Source: Acanthochromis polyacanthus
Lineage: Eukaryota; Chordata; Actinopteri; Pomacentridae
Length of the DNA: 64,000 nucleotides
Reading direction: 5' to 3'
Assembly: GCF_021347895.1 (NCBI RefSeq)
Contig: NC_067132.1
Location: 4,323,268 to 4,387,267 of the forward strand
Shown: one piece after another, positions 13,424 to 26,439 of the stretch
Layout: every line of letters begins with the position of its first letter
Numbering within the stretch: position 1 is the first letter of the stretch
Notes under the pieces: generated by a model
What the model was told of the DNA's origin: nothing
Database searches by the model: none
Seen by the model: the letters and a program-made list of their open reading frames with translations, nothing else
Position numbers and translations under genes: made by a program

Positions 13424-13660
13424 TGATGCTGCATGGCTCAGTGGGTAGAGTGGCTGTCTTTTAACCAGAAGGTTGCTGGTTCGATCCTCAGCCTGTCATG
13501 CTCATGTCGAGGTGTCCCTGAGCAAGACACCTACCCCTAATTGCTCCTGATGGGTTGTGATTAGCACCTTGCATGGCAGCTTCTGCCATTGGTGTGTGTG
13601 AATGTGATATATCATGTAAAGGGCTTTGGATAAAAGTGCTATATAAATATAACCATTTCT
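13424..13660 (+). repeat. tRNA-derived SINE (family A), best copy
   Basis: The head looks like a tRNA gene. An A-box-like 'tggctcagtgggtagagtgg' is followed about 30 bases later by a B-box-like 'ggttcgatcc'. The body has 'tccctgagcaagacacctac' and 'gcaccttgcatggcagcttc', and the tail has 'agtgctatataaatataacc'. RNA polymerase III promoter elements plus a non-tRNA body define a SINE. This is not a functional tRNA, because the cloverleaf stems do not close. Confidence 0.85.
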
Positions 13661-15504
13661 TTTTCTAAAGGTCCATCAACCTGGCCCAGCTGTAGGATTG
13701 GCTTTTATACTAATACGTGGAAGCACTGTACACCTCTGAGCAGGATGCCATCACTGCATAGAACTTCTGTTTTATGATGTGAAAATGCTTTTATTAGGGT
13801 TTGGTTTAGACACAATAGGACTTGGATGAAGGATTTAGGGAAAGGTCTTGGTTTGGGTGAAAATAAACACTTATTTACAGCATAAAGGTTTTGGTCTACA
13901 GTGTTGTCATGGATAAAAGAAACCAACACTAACTGCTGATAGAAACTAAGGGACAAACTCTGATCTCTTATCTTACAGTTAGTAGCTTTGTTGACCTGTT
14001 ACAGTATCAGGAAAAGATAAGTACGAGCAAATCCCCCAGTGTCATCATTTACACTCATGAAACACAAAGTTACTAATGCGAAAGACTTAAAATGAGTGCC
14101 AGCTTGTTAAAATATTATATCATGATGTACGGACTGATTATTTATGACCATCCATTTATTCCACAGACTGCACAAAACAACATTAATGAACTCTGACTCA
14201 TGCTCCACTTATCATCTGTTTTAGCACTCACATGCCAGCTGTGGTTTCATCATGTTTGGAGTTTTGTCTGGTCCATCCTCTTCAAGTATGCATGAGTTTT
14301 GTGTTTGGGAGTGAACTTTAGAAAAGCACTGCTGCTTGCATGTCCTTCCTGCTAGCTTTAACAGGTCTGGCCAGTCAGCTCTGACCTCACATCATGAATA
14401 GCTTCAAGCTGCATTTTTATGTTGTTGTTTATCACAACATTTCCCCCAAATATGGAGACACTCAAACAAAATTCCAGCATTTCATGACACTAGAGCTCCT
14501 GTGTCTGGAACTAGCGATCACACCCCATTCAGAGTCCCATAGATGGAGACATTAGGCGGGTTTTGAGGTTTAGTCAAACAGTAAGTGAACCTTTTGACTG
14601 TGACTGCATGCTGGTCGTACTGAGCCACATAATGTGATGTTTGGAGGAGCAGGCTGTTTGCTTTACCGGGCAGGTGCTACTAATGAAGTGACCACTGAGT
14701 GGATATTGCACTGAGGAAAGATCCAACAGTCTTCTGCTCTGAAAAAGAGTCTCAGGGTTTAGCTTGCATGACATGCTTGTTTTGCCAAGTAGTATCTCTG
14801 GCTTTCTTTAAAGCAGAACCTAAGCAGCCATCATTTACCACTATACCAATATTATACTAAACTGTATAAACCTGGAGATCTAACCTCCTTAACCCACCTA
14901 ACAGCATACATTACACAAAATATGAATACTGTCGTGTTGAGACATTTTTAGATGAAGTGAAATGTAGATAACATCAATGAACACCTCATGGACTACAGGA
15001 ATGAAGACAGGAAATAGTACTGGATTTTGGGGTAACCAGTGGAAAAATAAACAAGACAAAACGATGACATACATTTATCATGCAATTATTTATACAGGTA
15101 TATAACCAGTGGCAAAGCAAATTTCAAAGCAAAAAAAAAATAAACCCAAAAAACCCCAATAGTGAACTGAAGCACATAAATGGATTAGCAAACAGTAAGA
15201 CCAAACCTGTATTAACTGTAAAATGCTTAAATTATATACAATAATTAAATTCTGTGTGGACAATCTGTAAATGTGGAAGTGCCAGTCAAAAATCACATAA
15301 TGCTCCCAAAAGGATTTAGAGTGTAGTACAAGAAGAATTTAAAATGGCTCTAAAAATTCAGGAAGAAAATTAAAAACATGACTCAGACATAGTGAAGCAT
15401 GGCTAGTGAATAGTCCAAACACACTAAGAATATTCCTCAGAGGTTTAAAAGCAATCATTGAAAGAGTGACCCAACAGCTGACTAATTAGGCTGGATACCA
15501 CATG
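13661..15504. other. Nothing recognised
   Basis: AT-rich sequence with short frames and no motifs. A weak 'gcaggtgctactaatgaagtgaccactgag' block at about 14670-14700 resembles the inner part of a MITE end but has no partner. Confidence 0.5.
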
Positions 15505-15509
15505 GGTGG

Positions 15510-15965
15510 TGTCACGACCCGAGTGTCTAAGGTGAGCGGAACCGTCACAAAAACAACGCCGAACAGTACTGAATTCCACAATGATAGGCAGGATTTATTT
15601 TTTAAAGGTAGTAGCAAAACTGGGAGAAAGTAAAAGATAAAAACCCTCAAAACCAGAACACGGGGCAGTAGCACGCCTATCTAACTAACAATTTGTTCTT
15701 AATATTCTTAAGGACAAAGAGGATTCCCAGACTGAGTTCCAAGTCCCTAACTGGACAGCTCAACTCTTGAACTGCCGCTGAATGTTGACCGAGCCTCTTG
15801 AAGTCCATCCGGCACCTGGATTGGCGGAGGTCGTTTTCCCAGACCAATCCTGCTTCAGCTCCTTGGCCACAGGAGGGGCGAAACCACAGAGATGTATAAT
15901 AAGCAGCTGTTCACAATACAAATCACAGTAGTGGAGGAGGAGTGCAGAGGCCCAGGGCCATAACA
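15510..15965. mobile_element. Solo LTR with 5 bp target duplication
   Basis: A 456 bp segment begins TGTCACGACCC and ends CCATAACA, giving the TG...CA ends of an LTR. It is flanked on both sides by GGTGG (15505-15509 and 15966-15970), a perfect 5 bp target duplication. No gag or pol sequence is present. This is what remains when two LTRs of one retroelement recombine. The 62-residue minus frame inside it is not a gene. The family is unknown, although TGTCACGACC is a start I associate with fish gypsy-type LTRs. Confidence 0.85.
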
Positions 15966-15970
15966 GGTGG

Positions 15971-16080
15971 AAAAACCCTATAGCTAGTCCCTGGTTTGAT
16001 TTCCAGCTGGTTGGACCATTCGCTCCCTGTCATTCCTCTACTCCCTTTACCCACATTTGCTGTCTTTCTGCCTGCAAACA
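15971..16080 (+). repeat. Possible SINE fragment beside the solo LTR
   Basis: A B-box-like 'ctggtttgatttccagct' is followed by 'ccattcgctccctgtcattc', resembling the body of a fish tRNA-derived SINE. Its head is missing at the LTR boundary, so the LTR may have inserted into it. Weak evidence. Confidence 0.3.
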
Positions 16081-16315
16081 CGAGGATTGTTGAACACCTG
16101 AGCTCTGCTGTCCAGAGACTCAGCCACCTCCTAAATACAATGGGCGTATTTCATGTCTTTTTGCCGACCGTCTGAGACAAGTAACCTACTATTAAACTCA
16201 CCGTCCCATCCCACCCTGCCTCATCATGGTGTGGCTGAAAGAAACGTGATCATGTTCAGGAGTTCTGCAAAGCAGCCTGCACACCAGTGGCTCACCAATG
16301 GGGTAGGACAAGGAT

Positions 16316-16360
16316 GTGTACAAAACACAAGAGTAATACTTACTCTTGTGTTTTGTACAC
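16316..16360. other. Perfect 45 bp hairpin
   Basis: Two 21-base arms (16316-16336 and 16340-16360) are exact reverse complements, separated by the 3-base loop TAC. A third partial copy of the arm ('gcacaagagtaatgg') follows at about 16364-16378. The hairpin abuts a SINE. It lacks the bulges and ~22-nt duplex with terminal loop typical of a microRNA precursor. It looks like a recent inverted duplication. Confidence 0.9.
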
Positions 16361-16375
16361 AAAGCACAAGAGTAA

Positions 16376-16612
16376 TGGGGGCGGCATGGCTCAGAGGGTA
16401 GTGGTAGTGGGGCGGTCATGTCTAGGTGTCCCTGAGTAAGACACCTAACCCCTAATTGCTCCTGGTGGGTCGTGGTTAGCGCCTTGCATGGCAGCTTCCA
16501 CCATCAGTGTGTGAATGTGTGTGTGAATGGGTGAATGTGACGTATCATGTAAAGCGCTTTGGGTACCTTTCAGGTATAGTAAAGCGCTATATAAATACAG
16601 ACCATTTACTCC
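16376..16612 (+). repeat. tRNA-derived SINE (family A), B box lost
   Basis: This has the same body and tail as the SINE at 13424 ('gtccctgagtaagacaccta', 'gcgccttgcatggcagcttc', 'aagcgctatataaatacaga'). The segment holding the B box is missing between 'ggtagtggtagtggggcgg' and 'tcatgtctagg', so this copy should be transcriptionally dead. Confidence 0.82.
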
Positions 16613-19600
16613 GCTAATGAAGAAAATAACACACTTTTGCTACAAAAATTTTCTAATGCCACATGTCACTCCTTCACGGTCATCCACAATTCTTTTATCT
16701 TTTGTTATGTGCTACTGTCTGTCTGACCCATTCTTACCTTTTATTGTCACACCTTGGCTGTTTGCATCTGTTTGCCAGACTCCTCGATTCAACTACTCTC
16801 TGTTCTTTTGTATTACCCTCTGTCACTGATCAGCAACCATATGCAAACAGCCACTATTCACCTTGGTGTTTACAAACAGCCCTCTGACATTCCTATAAAA
16901 TGTGTACTTTTTTCGGCGCACCTTCTCAGACTCATAGTCTGTATTGGTAAACCCACCTTACACTGGAACATCAATAAACACCTTACTACAGCAAACTTTG
17001 AAGGACTAAGAGTGAAATTTCCTCAACACCACCAAGGAATGTGGTTTAGTTATGTGATAATCAGCGTAGGTTTGTCTGTCCGTTTGACTGTTAGCAGCGC
17101 TCCTCACAAACAGACTAACGGATTTGGATGAAATTGTCAGAGAAGCTCAGAAATCACACAAGATTCTGGCAGTGATGCACCTTATAGTCTGGATCCACAG
17201 ATTTGTTAAAGATTTCTGTATCATTGCCAGATAGCAGCATGGCGTCACTGTAACCATGACAACAAGTGATCAGCTGATTGTGATCCTACTACAAATCCAC
17301 CACTGAGGACTTATGGGACTTATTCATCAGAAATGATCCAAGGAACAACTGATTAAATTGTGGGGGTGTTTCCGTGTTTCGCATCAATTTCTGCTGCCCG
17401 CTACATATTTAGATCACATGATTCGGTATCCGTACATAACGTACACACGCAGAACACACACCTGTACTCAGAGCAAGGTCATTTTTTTGTGGGTTCACCT
17501 ATAATAAATGGACACATTCTACGGTACCATGACTTCTGAACATCAGTAACTAATAAATAAACAAATGCTGCATTTCCAAAAAAAGAAATATGGCTTTTCT
17601 GACTGTGCGATATGGGGGAATGAGCAGCTTTGGCGGAGTACTCTCTGTTTTTCTACTTTACCAGTGTACTCCATACTACCAATAAAACATGTTCATGCAT
17701 ACTGCAAAAATCTGTTTATATGTTAAGATTTTTCATATTCTTACATGTTTTTCTGTTTGACCAGTATTGACATCGCATGGACCAGATCATTAGAATTACA
17801 TTTGTAAAACTACAACCAGTAAACGATCTACAGAGAACCATTTTTATCAGTCAGGGCTAGATTGATTAGCTTCCAGGCCCTGAGGCACACAGTCAGCCTC
17901 AACTGAGCCCTCCATGGTTTCAAGTTCATTGAATGCAAATGACTTTGACATTGCTATAAACTACATTTTTATCTGAACAATGGATCAGAACCAACACATG
18001 CACTTGAAAGGAGATGCTCATAGTGACAGATCCGCAGAAAGCTACCGGCCAGTATTGAAAAATGATTTTGACACTACAAAGTTATGGCTGAAATGGGGAT
18101 TTGGGGCCTATTAGAATCCTCAGGTCAGGTGACTTTACCCAGTTGATAATCTACCCCAGCTGCCAGTGAGTGAGAAAACAAATGCACATGCTCCTTCACA
18201 ACACTGTCAAACCTCACCGAGGAACCTTTTAACGTTTGGCATTTACAGCAAGCAAAGTAAGGAGCTGGATTTATTATGGAGATTCTGTTTGTGGAATTGA
18301 TCAATGTTTCATTGTGAATTTGATTGAAAGAATCACTGTAATCTGTCAACAAGCATGGTTAAGGAGGTTTTCTATTATCTTTAGGTGCTCAAACGTTGAT
18401 TTTAATAAGAACATTTCTCAGGTTTGTCTCCAAACCATTCTGGCCCCATCGGAATGCAGGCAAGTGTAATATTAACAGTTCTTTATCAGGGGAATTAATG
18501 AAATTTGGTCAGAGTTGATTACCCAGATAGAAAATTATAGAAGCATTAAGTGTCCAGCTTGGAAGCAGAGAAGTCCAGGAGCCTTTATGTATAAACACTG
18601 TGGGAATAAATATTGTTTGGCACTTGAATAGCTGTAAAACTGAGACCCTGAATTGGCCCATATTTTATGACATGGGCATACACTATGTACTACATTAAGA
18701 AATGAATTCTCTGCAGAAAGAAAGATGCTGGCCCTCTGAAGTCAAGCTCGACTCATTTAGTTGGATATGATGAATGGCATCAGTTATGACAAAACATACA
18801 ACCTACATATCATTTGTGCAGCGCCTGCAAATGTTATATCGCTCTTTATGGCTAATTCAAGCAGGGCACAGTCCACCAAATAAATCATAGTAAGTTGCAG
18901 CCGTTTGCATGAATTATTGAATTTAATTTCTTAAGGCTCGTGTTGTGACACCGTAGCGTTTGGCTTGCGTTTAAAATGAAACCACAAAAAGCTGCTCACT
19001 GCTTTGCTTATGCTCTCCATGGGCTTTTCTCTGCTTAGCATCGCTCATCTCTTACGCATGTTGCTGCTCTTCCTTCTCTACTTGCAACATATTTTTAATT
19101 AGTATTCGTAGTTGTTCTAAAGTGTAACCCAAATCATGTGGAAACACTAACCCGAATATGCAAAAGATATCCTGCTTTTCAGCTTTTATTATATACACGA
19201 TTAAACTGAAACTCCAAACAGCAGCGAAGTGTTTTTCTTTCTACCACTGAGTCCTCTTGACCTCCACACTAATGCGAGCTCAGCCAAGACATCATTAAAA
19301 AGAAAATGAGGATAATCAGCAGAAAACAATGCATGGGCTCATCTAGTATTCTTCTCTTTTAGAAGTCAGGCAGAACTACCAAACAACACTTCATATGAAA
19401 AATAGAAAGTATACAAATTATGCAGTTGAGGCAACTGGTTTTAAAAAGCATCTACATGGTCATTTTTCATTCTGTACACATAATCACAGAGTTCTGTTGG
19501 GAGATGTTCACACAGGCAGGTTCCATTAAAGATATAGTCTTACATGTAAGCAAAAAATGTTTTTTCTTTGTTAAAATTCTACTGTTATCTGTCCAAATAA

Positions 19601-19619
19601 GCTCGACAATTTGGTTTAG
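16613..19619. other. Nothing recognised
   Basis: Short open frames only. The 125-residue frame at 16754-17131 carries no motif. A stretch at about 17040-17560 ('ctaacggatttggatgaaat') reads like an old dispersed fish repeat, but I cannot classify it. Confidence 0.45.
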
Positions 19620-19943
19620 ATGGGGGCTGCACAGTGGATTGGTGGTTAGCACTTTGGCCCAGGCCTGGGATCCTTCTACATGGAGTCTCCATGTTCTCCT
19701 GTACATGTGTGGCTTTTCTCCAGGTTCTCCAGCTTCCTCCCTCAGTCCACAAACATGCTGAGGTTAACTGGTGATTCTAAATTATCAGTAGGTGTGAGTG
19801 TGAGTGTGATTGTTTGACTGTTACCTGTCCAGGTGAACCTTCACCCTCAGTCAGCTGGGATAGACTCCAGCCCCCCATGACCCTGATGAGGATTAAGTGG
19901 TGTAAAGAAGATGGATGGATGGATGGATGGATGGATGGATGGA
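19620..19943 (+). repeat. SINE-like repeat (family B) with ATGG tail
   Basis: An A-box-like 'ttggtggttagcactttgg' head leads into 'ctccatgttctcctgtacat', 'ccacaaacatgctgaggtta' and 'gggatagactccagcccccc', ending in a run of eight or so ATGG units (19911-19943). The same body occurs at 26440, 37175 and, inverted, at 54768. The B box is damaged here. Confidence 0.8.
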
Positions 19944-19949
19944 TGCTTT

Positions 19950-21169
19950 AGATGTCCCCTCAATAAAATTGATGTAACAGACAAGACTCCAAAGTTCATG
20001 TGTTGACCTCACCTGACCTGCTGAATTTACAAAAGAAAACTATATAAAAAGCAAAAGACTAACTGTAGCCCAGTTTGTTCACCTCCTGCAGTCATTGCTT
20101 CCTCATATCTCTGTTGCATGGGGTTCTAGCTAATTAGGAAGATTTAGTTACCCTGTAAGTTTTTATTCTCATGGTGGGAAGTGTCTGAGATTCAAGTACA
20201 AGTAACACATATGTTGCTTGAGCTGTTTTCTATTTTCAAGGATTAAAATGTCTCATCACTGCTCGTCAGCGTGTCCAGCTAGACGATCATAGATTCATCA
20301 ACCCTTGCTGAGACTTTGCTAAGACTGAGACATGATAGACTGTGTTGGAGCCTTGACAATTATAACTCACTGTCCTTCACAGCTTGTAATGCACACAAAC
20401 TGCATGTGGTCAGAAAAATGGTGCGACTGTTTCTCCTGAAATCACCAAAAACATAAGTCCTCTTTCGCCTCAACATGTCTTGCAGTTCCACCCCAAGGGC
20501 ATGTCAAAGTTGTCAAAATAAGCGAAAGAAGGCATCAAAATTCTGACACACTACTCTTGAGGTGTCTGAGATGGTGTATCATTTGTGGGCTATTGTAGAA
20601 TATGAGGCTAGCTTTTATCCCAGACACCCTACATCTGTCAAGTTGGCCCACTATTTGCCAGCTTTTCCCCTTATATTTCAAATAAAATCACTCTTGCTGT
20701 CTTCTCAGTCTGCTGTCAGATACGGTGCTACAAACTCAGCAGTGCAGCTCAGTATGCTCTTCAATATATGAAGACTAAGAGTTAGTCTAAAAGCAGAATA
20801 ATTAAAAGTAATTAAAGTAAACTCAGCTACACACCGTATCACAGTGACACTTGACCTTTTGCCTGCAACATGAGTAGCGACAGGAGGTAAACGAGGCTGG
20901 TACATATGCATCGTCCAGATGATTTATGTTCTCTGCCACTGCAGGAAGTACTGTTGTGGTGGTCACGGTGATGGATGGTACATGAGCATTTGCTTTCACC
21001 ACCAGCAGTACAGGTTCATATCCTGTCATATGCTAGTAGTCAAGTTGGACTTACCTTTGTCTTAACCTTACCCATGTTTTCAAAGTTGCTACAGACTTGA
21101 AATAATCCATCCCATGCACACACAACATAGCAACGAGACTAGAAGTATTTGAAGTACTAGAAGTACCCC
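19950..21169. other. Nothing recognised
   Basis: No frame longer than about 70 residues and no repeat ends that I can define. Confidence 0.45.
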
Positions 21170-21425
21170 TCCCTCTTCTCCCATCCCTCCCCCTTGCCCT
21201 CTTCTGTCCTTCTCAACCCGCCCGGCCAGCAGGCAGATGGGTCCCCCCTATATAGAGCCGGGTTCTGCTCGAGGTTTCTTCCCTGTTAAAAGGGTGTTTT
21301 TCCTTGCCACTGTCGCCTTTGGGCTTGCTCTGGGGGTCAGGCATTTGGGTTCTGTAAAGCGTCTTGAGACGAGTTGACTGTAATTGACGCTATATAAATA
21401 AAATTGAATTGAATTGAATTGAATT
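21170..21425 (+). repeat. Retroelement 3' tail with TTGAA repeats
   Basis: The run 'ggtttcttccctgttaaaag', 'ttttccttgccactgtcgcc', 'gcgtcttgagacgagttgac', 'cgctatataaataaaattga' followed by four 'attga' units is a 3' tail that I know from abundant teleost retro-repeats. The related block at 47.6-48.95 kb is in the other orientation. The parent element is uncertain. Confidence 0.75.
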
Positions 21426-21639
21426 TGAGAGTTGTGAGCTAAATTCTGAGACTAAAAGTAGATGGATTTTAACATAAGATGATATTAGGATACCTGAGCT
21501 TAATGTCCACAAGTTGACATTGTTCCAATAGCATGCATCACATCCTGATGGCACAGCTTTGAATCATAGTGATTTTTTATGAAACCACTAGACTGTTTCT
21601 GAATGGAAAAGACAGAAACAAGTCACATAACACAGTAAG

Positions 21640-22600
21640 ATATTGTGATAAAGATATTGATGCTCAATTTTAACTATTTTCTTTTTTTTAAAAAGACATT
21701 TTTACAAAAAATTGAATGGCCAAAAATGTTCAAACCAATATGGAGGTTTTATAGACAGTTTGAAATGGCCCTGGTAATTTCTTCCATGTTCTACAGCATT
21801 CTTAATGAAAGTATCAAAGAGCTTGGTCAGTTTGCTATTAGGGCCAAACACAGACCGAAAGAGAGCTGTGTATTCTGGCTGCTCACAAGACAAGAACAGG
21901 CTTTAGATTTATCCAGTTGTTTTCTAGGACCAATGGATACAGCATCATCTAAAAGTACAAGCTCTTCCCAAGTGTGGAGTAAGAGTGGTCAAGTGAGAGG
22001 CCAAGAATAATCCAAGGATCATTGTTAACACTATCCTGATGAACCTGAGCAATTCTGGTTGAACATCTTAGTTAGACACTCCAGCAGACACTGACCAGGA
22101 CTGGTTTCTGCTGACCAAGAGGACTCTGCTTCACCAAGACAAACACAAAGGTTACCTGGACAAAGAAGAAAACTGTTAGTTGAATGAGATGACACAAGAA
22201 AGGACACAGATTCAACCCCAAGAACAGCATTTCCATAGAGTAGCATGGTGGTGAAAATGTAATTCTCTGAGGATGTTTTTCAGTGGAAGCACCAGGCAAC
22301 CTAATTAAAGTAAACAGATTCCTGAGAAAGGAAGATGACATCAAGGTTCTGGTAGAAAACCAAAGACAGTGATCTGAAACATGCAGCCAAACTGGTCAAG
22401 AATTGGTTAATGAAAGACAATATCAACCATTTGAAGGGCCTCAGCCAGAGTCCAGACCTGAATTTCATTGAGGATGTGTGGAGATAAGTGAAGACCGGAG
22501 TGAATTCAAGAAAGTCTTCCAACTTTAAAGACCTGGAGATCATCACCAAAGAGGAGGAGAGCAAATCCCAGTGAAGACATATAGGAAGCTGGTCAGCAAT
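21640..22600 (+). pseudogene. Tc1-like transposase relic
   Basis: The best-preserved part is about 22375-22490, which reads HAAKLVKNWL...SQSPDLNFIEDVW in one plus frame. This corresponds to the second catalytic Asp region and the SPDLNPIE block of Tc1-like DD34E transposases. Upstream parts (about 22030-22300) are frameshifted and full of stops, and 21640-21990 is AT-rich end-like sequence. The minus-strand frames at 22072-22564 are shadows. No active protein is possible. Confidence 0.7.
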
Positions 22601-22621
22601 TCTAAAAACTGTTTGACCGAT

Positions 22622-22623
22622 GA

Positions 22624-22704
<81 letters not shown>
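22622..22704. repeat. (AT)n microsatellite
   Basis: A nearly pure AT-dinucleotide run of about 80 bases lies next to the Tc1 relic. The isoleucine/tyrosine-rich frame over it is an artefact. Confidence 0.97.
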
Positions 22705-22706
<2 letters not shown>

Positions 22707-25700
22707 CATAGAAATGGGTATAATTTATTGTCCTTTTGTAGTTACCACACGGTGCTTTTTACCCTGAAAGGTAAGTGGTCACAACACCTCTCCGGTGACC
22801 TTAGGTAACCTGACATCAGCAGAATGAAAACAAAACCACATCGTTCTCTCTTCCCTCCTGTCTCTCTTCTCTCTCCATTAATGAACTGTCGTTGTGATCT
22901 GTTGTAGGATTGCCTCACTGTGTTCTAACCTGTCACTATAATCAGCTGACACATTGCATACACCTGAACTGGCCTCTACACAACCACACACATAGAGAGG
23001 ACACTCAAACCTCCTGCTACAGCCTCTTTCATTCTGTCTGAACACATGCACAATGCAGAACAGAGACACACACATTGTCTTAGTACATACAGTGGAGTTA
23101 GATTATTAACGTGTTTTTCTTCTATGTTCTTTAATAAATGTTTTGTGGGGTTAGAGTTCACACTAATATAACGTTGTATACATTACTTTTATTTTAAAAT
23201 CCTTTTGCAAACACATCTCTAATATAAAGTCTTACTGTTTTTTTTTATTATTTGTTTCATTTGCAGTCAGAAGAAACCTCTTGATCGTGTAAAAAATCAT
23301 GATGAATCACCATTTGGCACTGGTATAAATCATTTTTCCCTTATCTGTATTTGGGAAAGCTTTCCACCAGATTTGGAAGCCTTTCTTCCATTTCAACCAC
23401 AGATGCAGTGATGAAGTTGGCCACTGATGCTGGGTGATAAATCCTGGCTTATATTTGCTGGATTTTGTGCCATTCAAGACATGGCTGTCCAAACCAAACT
23501 TGGCAAATATTTCTTTCATGCATGAGGGTTTAATGTTTTACCAATGTTTGGAAGCACACTATTATCTAAAATATCACTTTTTGCTGCAATGTTAAGAGTT
23601 CTCTACAGTGGAAACAGAATTTGCTTGTGATTGATTTGTTGTACGATGCGTACCCCTGTAATATGTCAGAATTCTGCAGCTATGAACACATATCAGTGTT
23701 GGACTTTGCACACTTGTATGATTTGCTGCCTTATTCAGGTCAATGACTTTCTGTAAGACTGCAGACTGTTTTGGAAACATATTTACTCTCATTGTAAATA
23801 CAGGAATAGTGTCACTATAAAATGTTTACATGCTTGATATTTTATTTTGTCAGGTTTGACTTTTTATATCATGATGATTCCAGTCATTGCTCTGTCTCTC
23901 CTTAACCAGAGCCTGAGCCTGGCACTTCACTGGGTGAGCTGTGCTGAGAGCCCATTTGACTTCCTGAAAAGAAAGGGATTGTAGCTCATAATTGACAGAG
24001 TGCAACAGGATTTGGTAGGATTTATAGCCATCTGAGCACATCGTTGCTCTGATAGCCCGCACTGCCCGACAGGCTCTCAGATCCACAGGCTGTCCAACAA
24101 CGTGTCCGGCTGAATGCTGAAGCCTCATATCAGCGATCACAGCTCAGCGTTTGACAAAATGCTTTTAATTTTCTACTGTCTTTGCATGTTGAAACACTAA
24201 GCACGTGCCATAAGTGATTAAATACATGAGAGCATGAAGTAATTATTCACAAAGAGGAAGGTAGGGAAACATTGACTTGAGTGGTGTAGGTCAAACTGAA
24301 AACAGCGGGGCATTTTAAGAAGCTGCTGGGCCGAACAAGTGGCCACCCAAGTGCGGAAATTAGTGGCCTTTTGTGCCTGACAATTACGCACTTCAGCAAG
24401 CACACACACAAAAGTTTCCCCCTGCTTCATCACCCGGACACACGCAAACACACTTGAAGATGAACGTTGTGCAGTAACAGGTGCAGAGCCAGTCAGGAGC
24501 CGTGATGCATGTTAGGGTGACGCTGTCATCCGGCCACTCCGAGATCCTCAAGTGGCCGGAAGAGCAATCCAGAGCCAAGAGGGGGGCCTGACAAGCCAGA
24601 TTGACCTTGTCTGCGCTAACAGGTCGAGTAGAATAAATGACAGAAAGGTGAACATCAGTCTTTAGGGCCATGGCAGATTTAGGAGTGATGATTTCCACCC
24701 AACCTCCCATGTGCAGCGAGGGCCCTGGCATTCTCTGTTCTGAGGCTTACAATCCGTTAGATTCTCATTCAGCAAAGTCGAGAGTTTTCTTGGCCACACT
24801 CTCACCTGCAGGATCGTACATCAGATACAGCTCATCCATCTTGCTAAGGCATGGGCCCAGTGGAAATGAGGTGGACGGACCACAGGGATGCTTTAAATGG
24901 GAGAATTGGACAAGGTGGGGGAAATCGAGAATGGGAGACGTGGCAACACAAAAGCGAAAGATTAAAAAAAGTGCCCAAGTTTAAAGGAGCAGTGAGAATG
25001 ATTTCTACTTTCCAAAGCACAAAATTACTGTAATACATCAGCTGGGCATCGCTAGCTTGAGCTCAGCAATCACTGAGTGAGTCCTGACTGTGAAAATCCA
25101 CACTTTCAGTCTGCATTGTGTCTGTAACAGGACTATTGGCCTTTTCAACTTTTCACCAATGAGGGTAAGTGAATGTACTGAGGGCTACTGCAGCACTGCT
25201 TTTCAATTCCTTGCATTTCTACATACAAAGCAATAAAATCACAGAAGAATAAATGAGAATTGTTGTTTTGCAGTTGTGGTGTCAGCAGAGCAACAGTTTG
25301 GGGAGTGAGATGTTATAACTAGAGATGAATAAAGCAAGTTAGGCTTTATTCTTAAAATAACGTATGTTCTAAAGATAACGTTTTAAGAACATATTTTGGC
25401 ATTACACCTTTCACCAGAAAAGGAAATGTGTGAGGGCATGAACACAGCGGTCCCTTTGTGTCCTGTGGGTCGAGGCCTTCGTGAACGGGGCTTGTTCTGG
25501 TGCGTACTGTGGATGCTTGGTTAGGATCTGAGGAATTCGGAGAGAAAGTCAGCACTTTGGACTCTGTCCAGGGGGTGTTCCTAAGCAGTTTCTGTGATGT
25601 TTTGGGACTGACTGTGCCACTGGGAGGCTGCTGCCGTTCTGGAAGTGCTGCTGCCATGGGCAGGAGTCCTCGGTGTATAATAACTTCCACATGCTTAGGG

Positions 25701-26439
25701 GGGAGGTGGGATATATGTCAAAATAACATCCATATAAATGCATGAAACCAAGGTTTTCCAGCAGACTAATGCATTGCAACGAGATGATCAGTGCTACTCA
25801 CTTCACCTGTCAGTGGTGTTAATGTAGCACTCAGTCAGTGAAGGTTTGACATGTAGACGTGGTACAGGTCAGAATCAGACCAGTAGGAATGTGTGCTGGT
25901 CCTGAACTATTTGTTTATAACATTTAAGTTAGACCTCCATGATTTGGTGCTTCTGTTACCATGAAAACTCATGTCAGTGATCCTCACAGTGCCAGAAGGA
26001 AAATTCTGTGTTCCACCTCCAGCTGTGTAGCAGTAGCAGTTTTTTCCCCTGTCAGCCGTAGCATGATAGCAGGGTTGACCTTAAAATCTGGGACACATGT
26101 CATTTTAATGAATGTTAGCTCATAGCATTTCAGTCAGCCTGCCTGCAGTTCACTGTACAGAATAATCCACTGGTTCTGTTGCTGAATGTACACATCAGGA
26201 CCCTTGTAGAACCCAGTGATTTAATTTAAATAATAGTACTGTTGACAAGAAGAGAGAAGGCAGTGTTACTTTGTGCAAACAAAAAAAATGTAAGCTGTCT
26301 TTTAAATTAATTAAATAACGTTAATTCAAATCAAACAAAGAGTCAAAGTGAAATAGAATGTTCATTCTTACAGTGTGTGTTTTTGCTTTCAGTGAATGGA
26401 TACCAAATGAAAAGAAGATATTTATTTCAGTTACTTAGC
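22705..26439. other. Mostly unrecognised; some coding-like frames
   Basis: Several unrelated frames overlap here. The most gene-like is minus 24393-24731 (112 residues), with a cysteine-containing middle around 'DKVNLACQAPLLALDCSSG'. I see no clear splice acceptor/donor pair and cannot name a family. Both strands are open at 25500-25700. A partial Tc1-type end ('cacttcacctgtcagtggtg') lies at about 25798-25818 without a partner. Confidence 0.35.

Noticed and set aside
13424..13510. tRNA gene
   Set aside because: A and B boxes are present but the acceptor and anticodon stems do not close, and the body is a SINE. The same applies to 50341.
16316..16360. MicroRNA precursor
   Set aside because: The stem is perfect and short with a 3-base loop, unlike a natural precursor. 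A recent inverted duplication explains it better.
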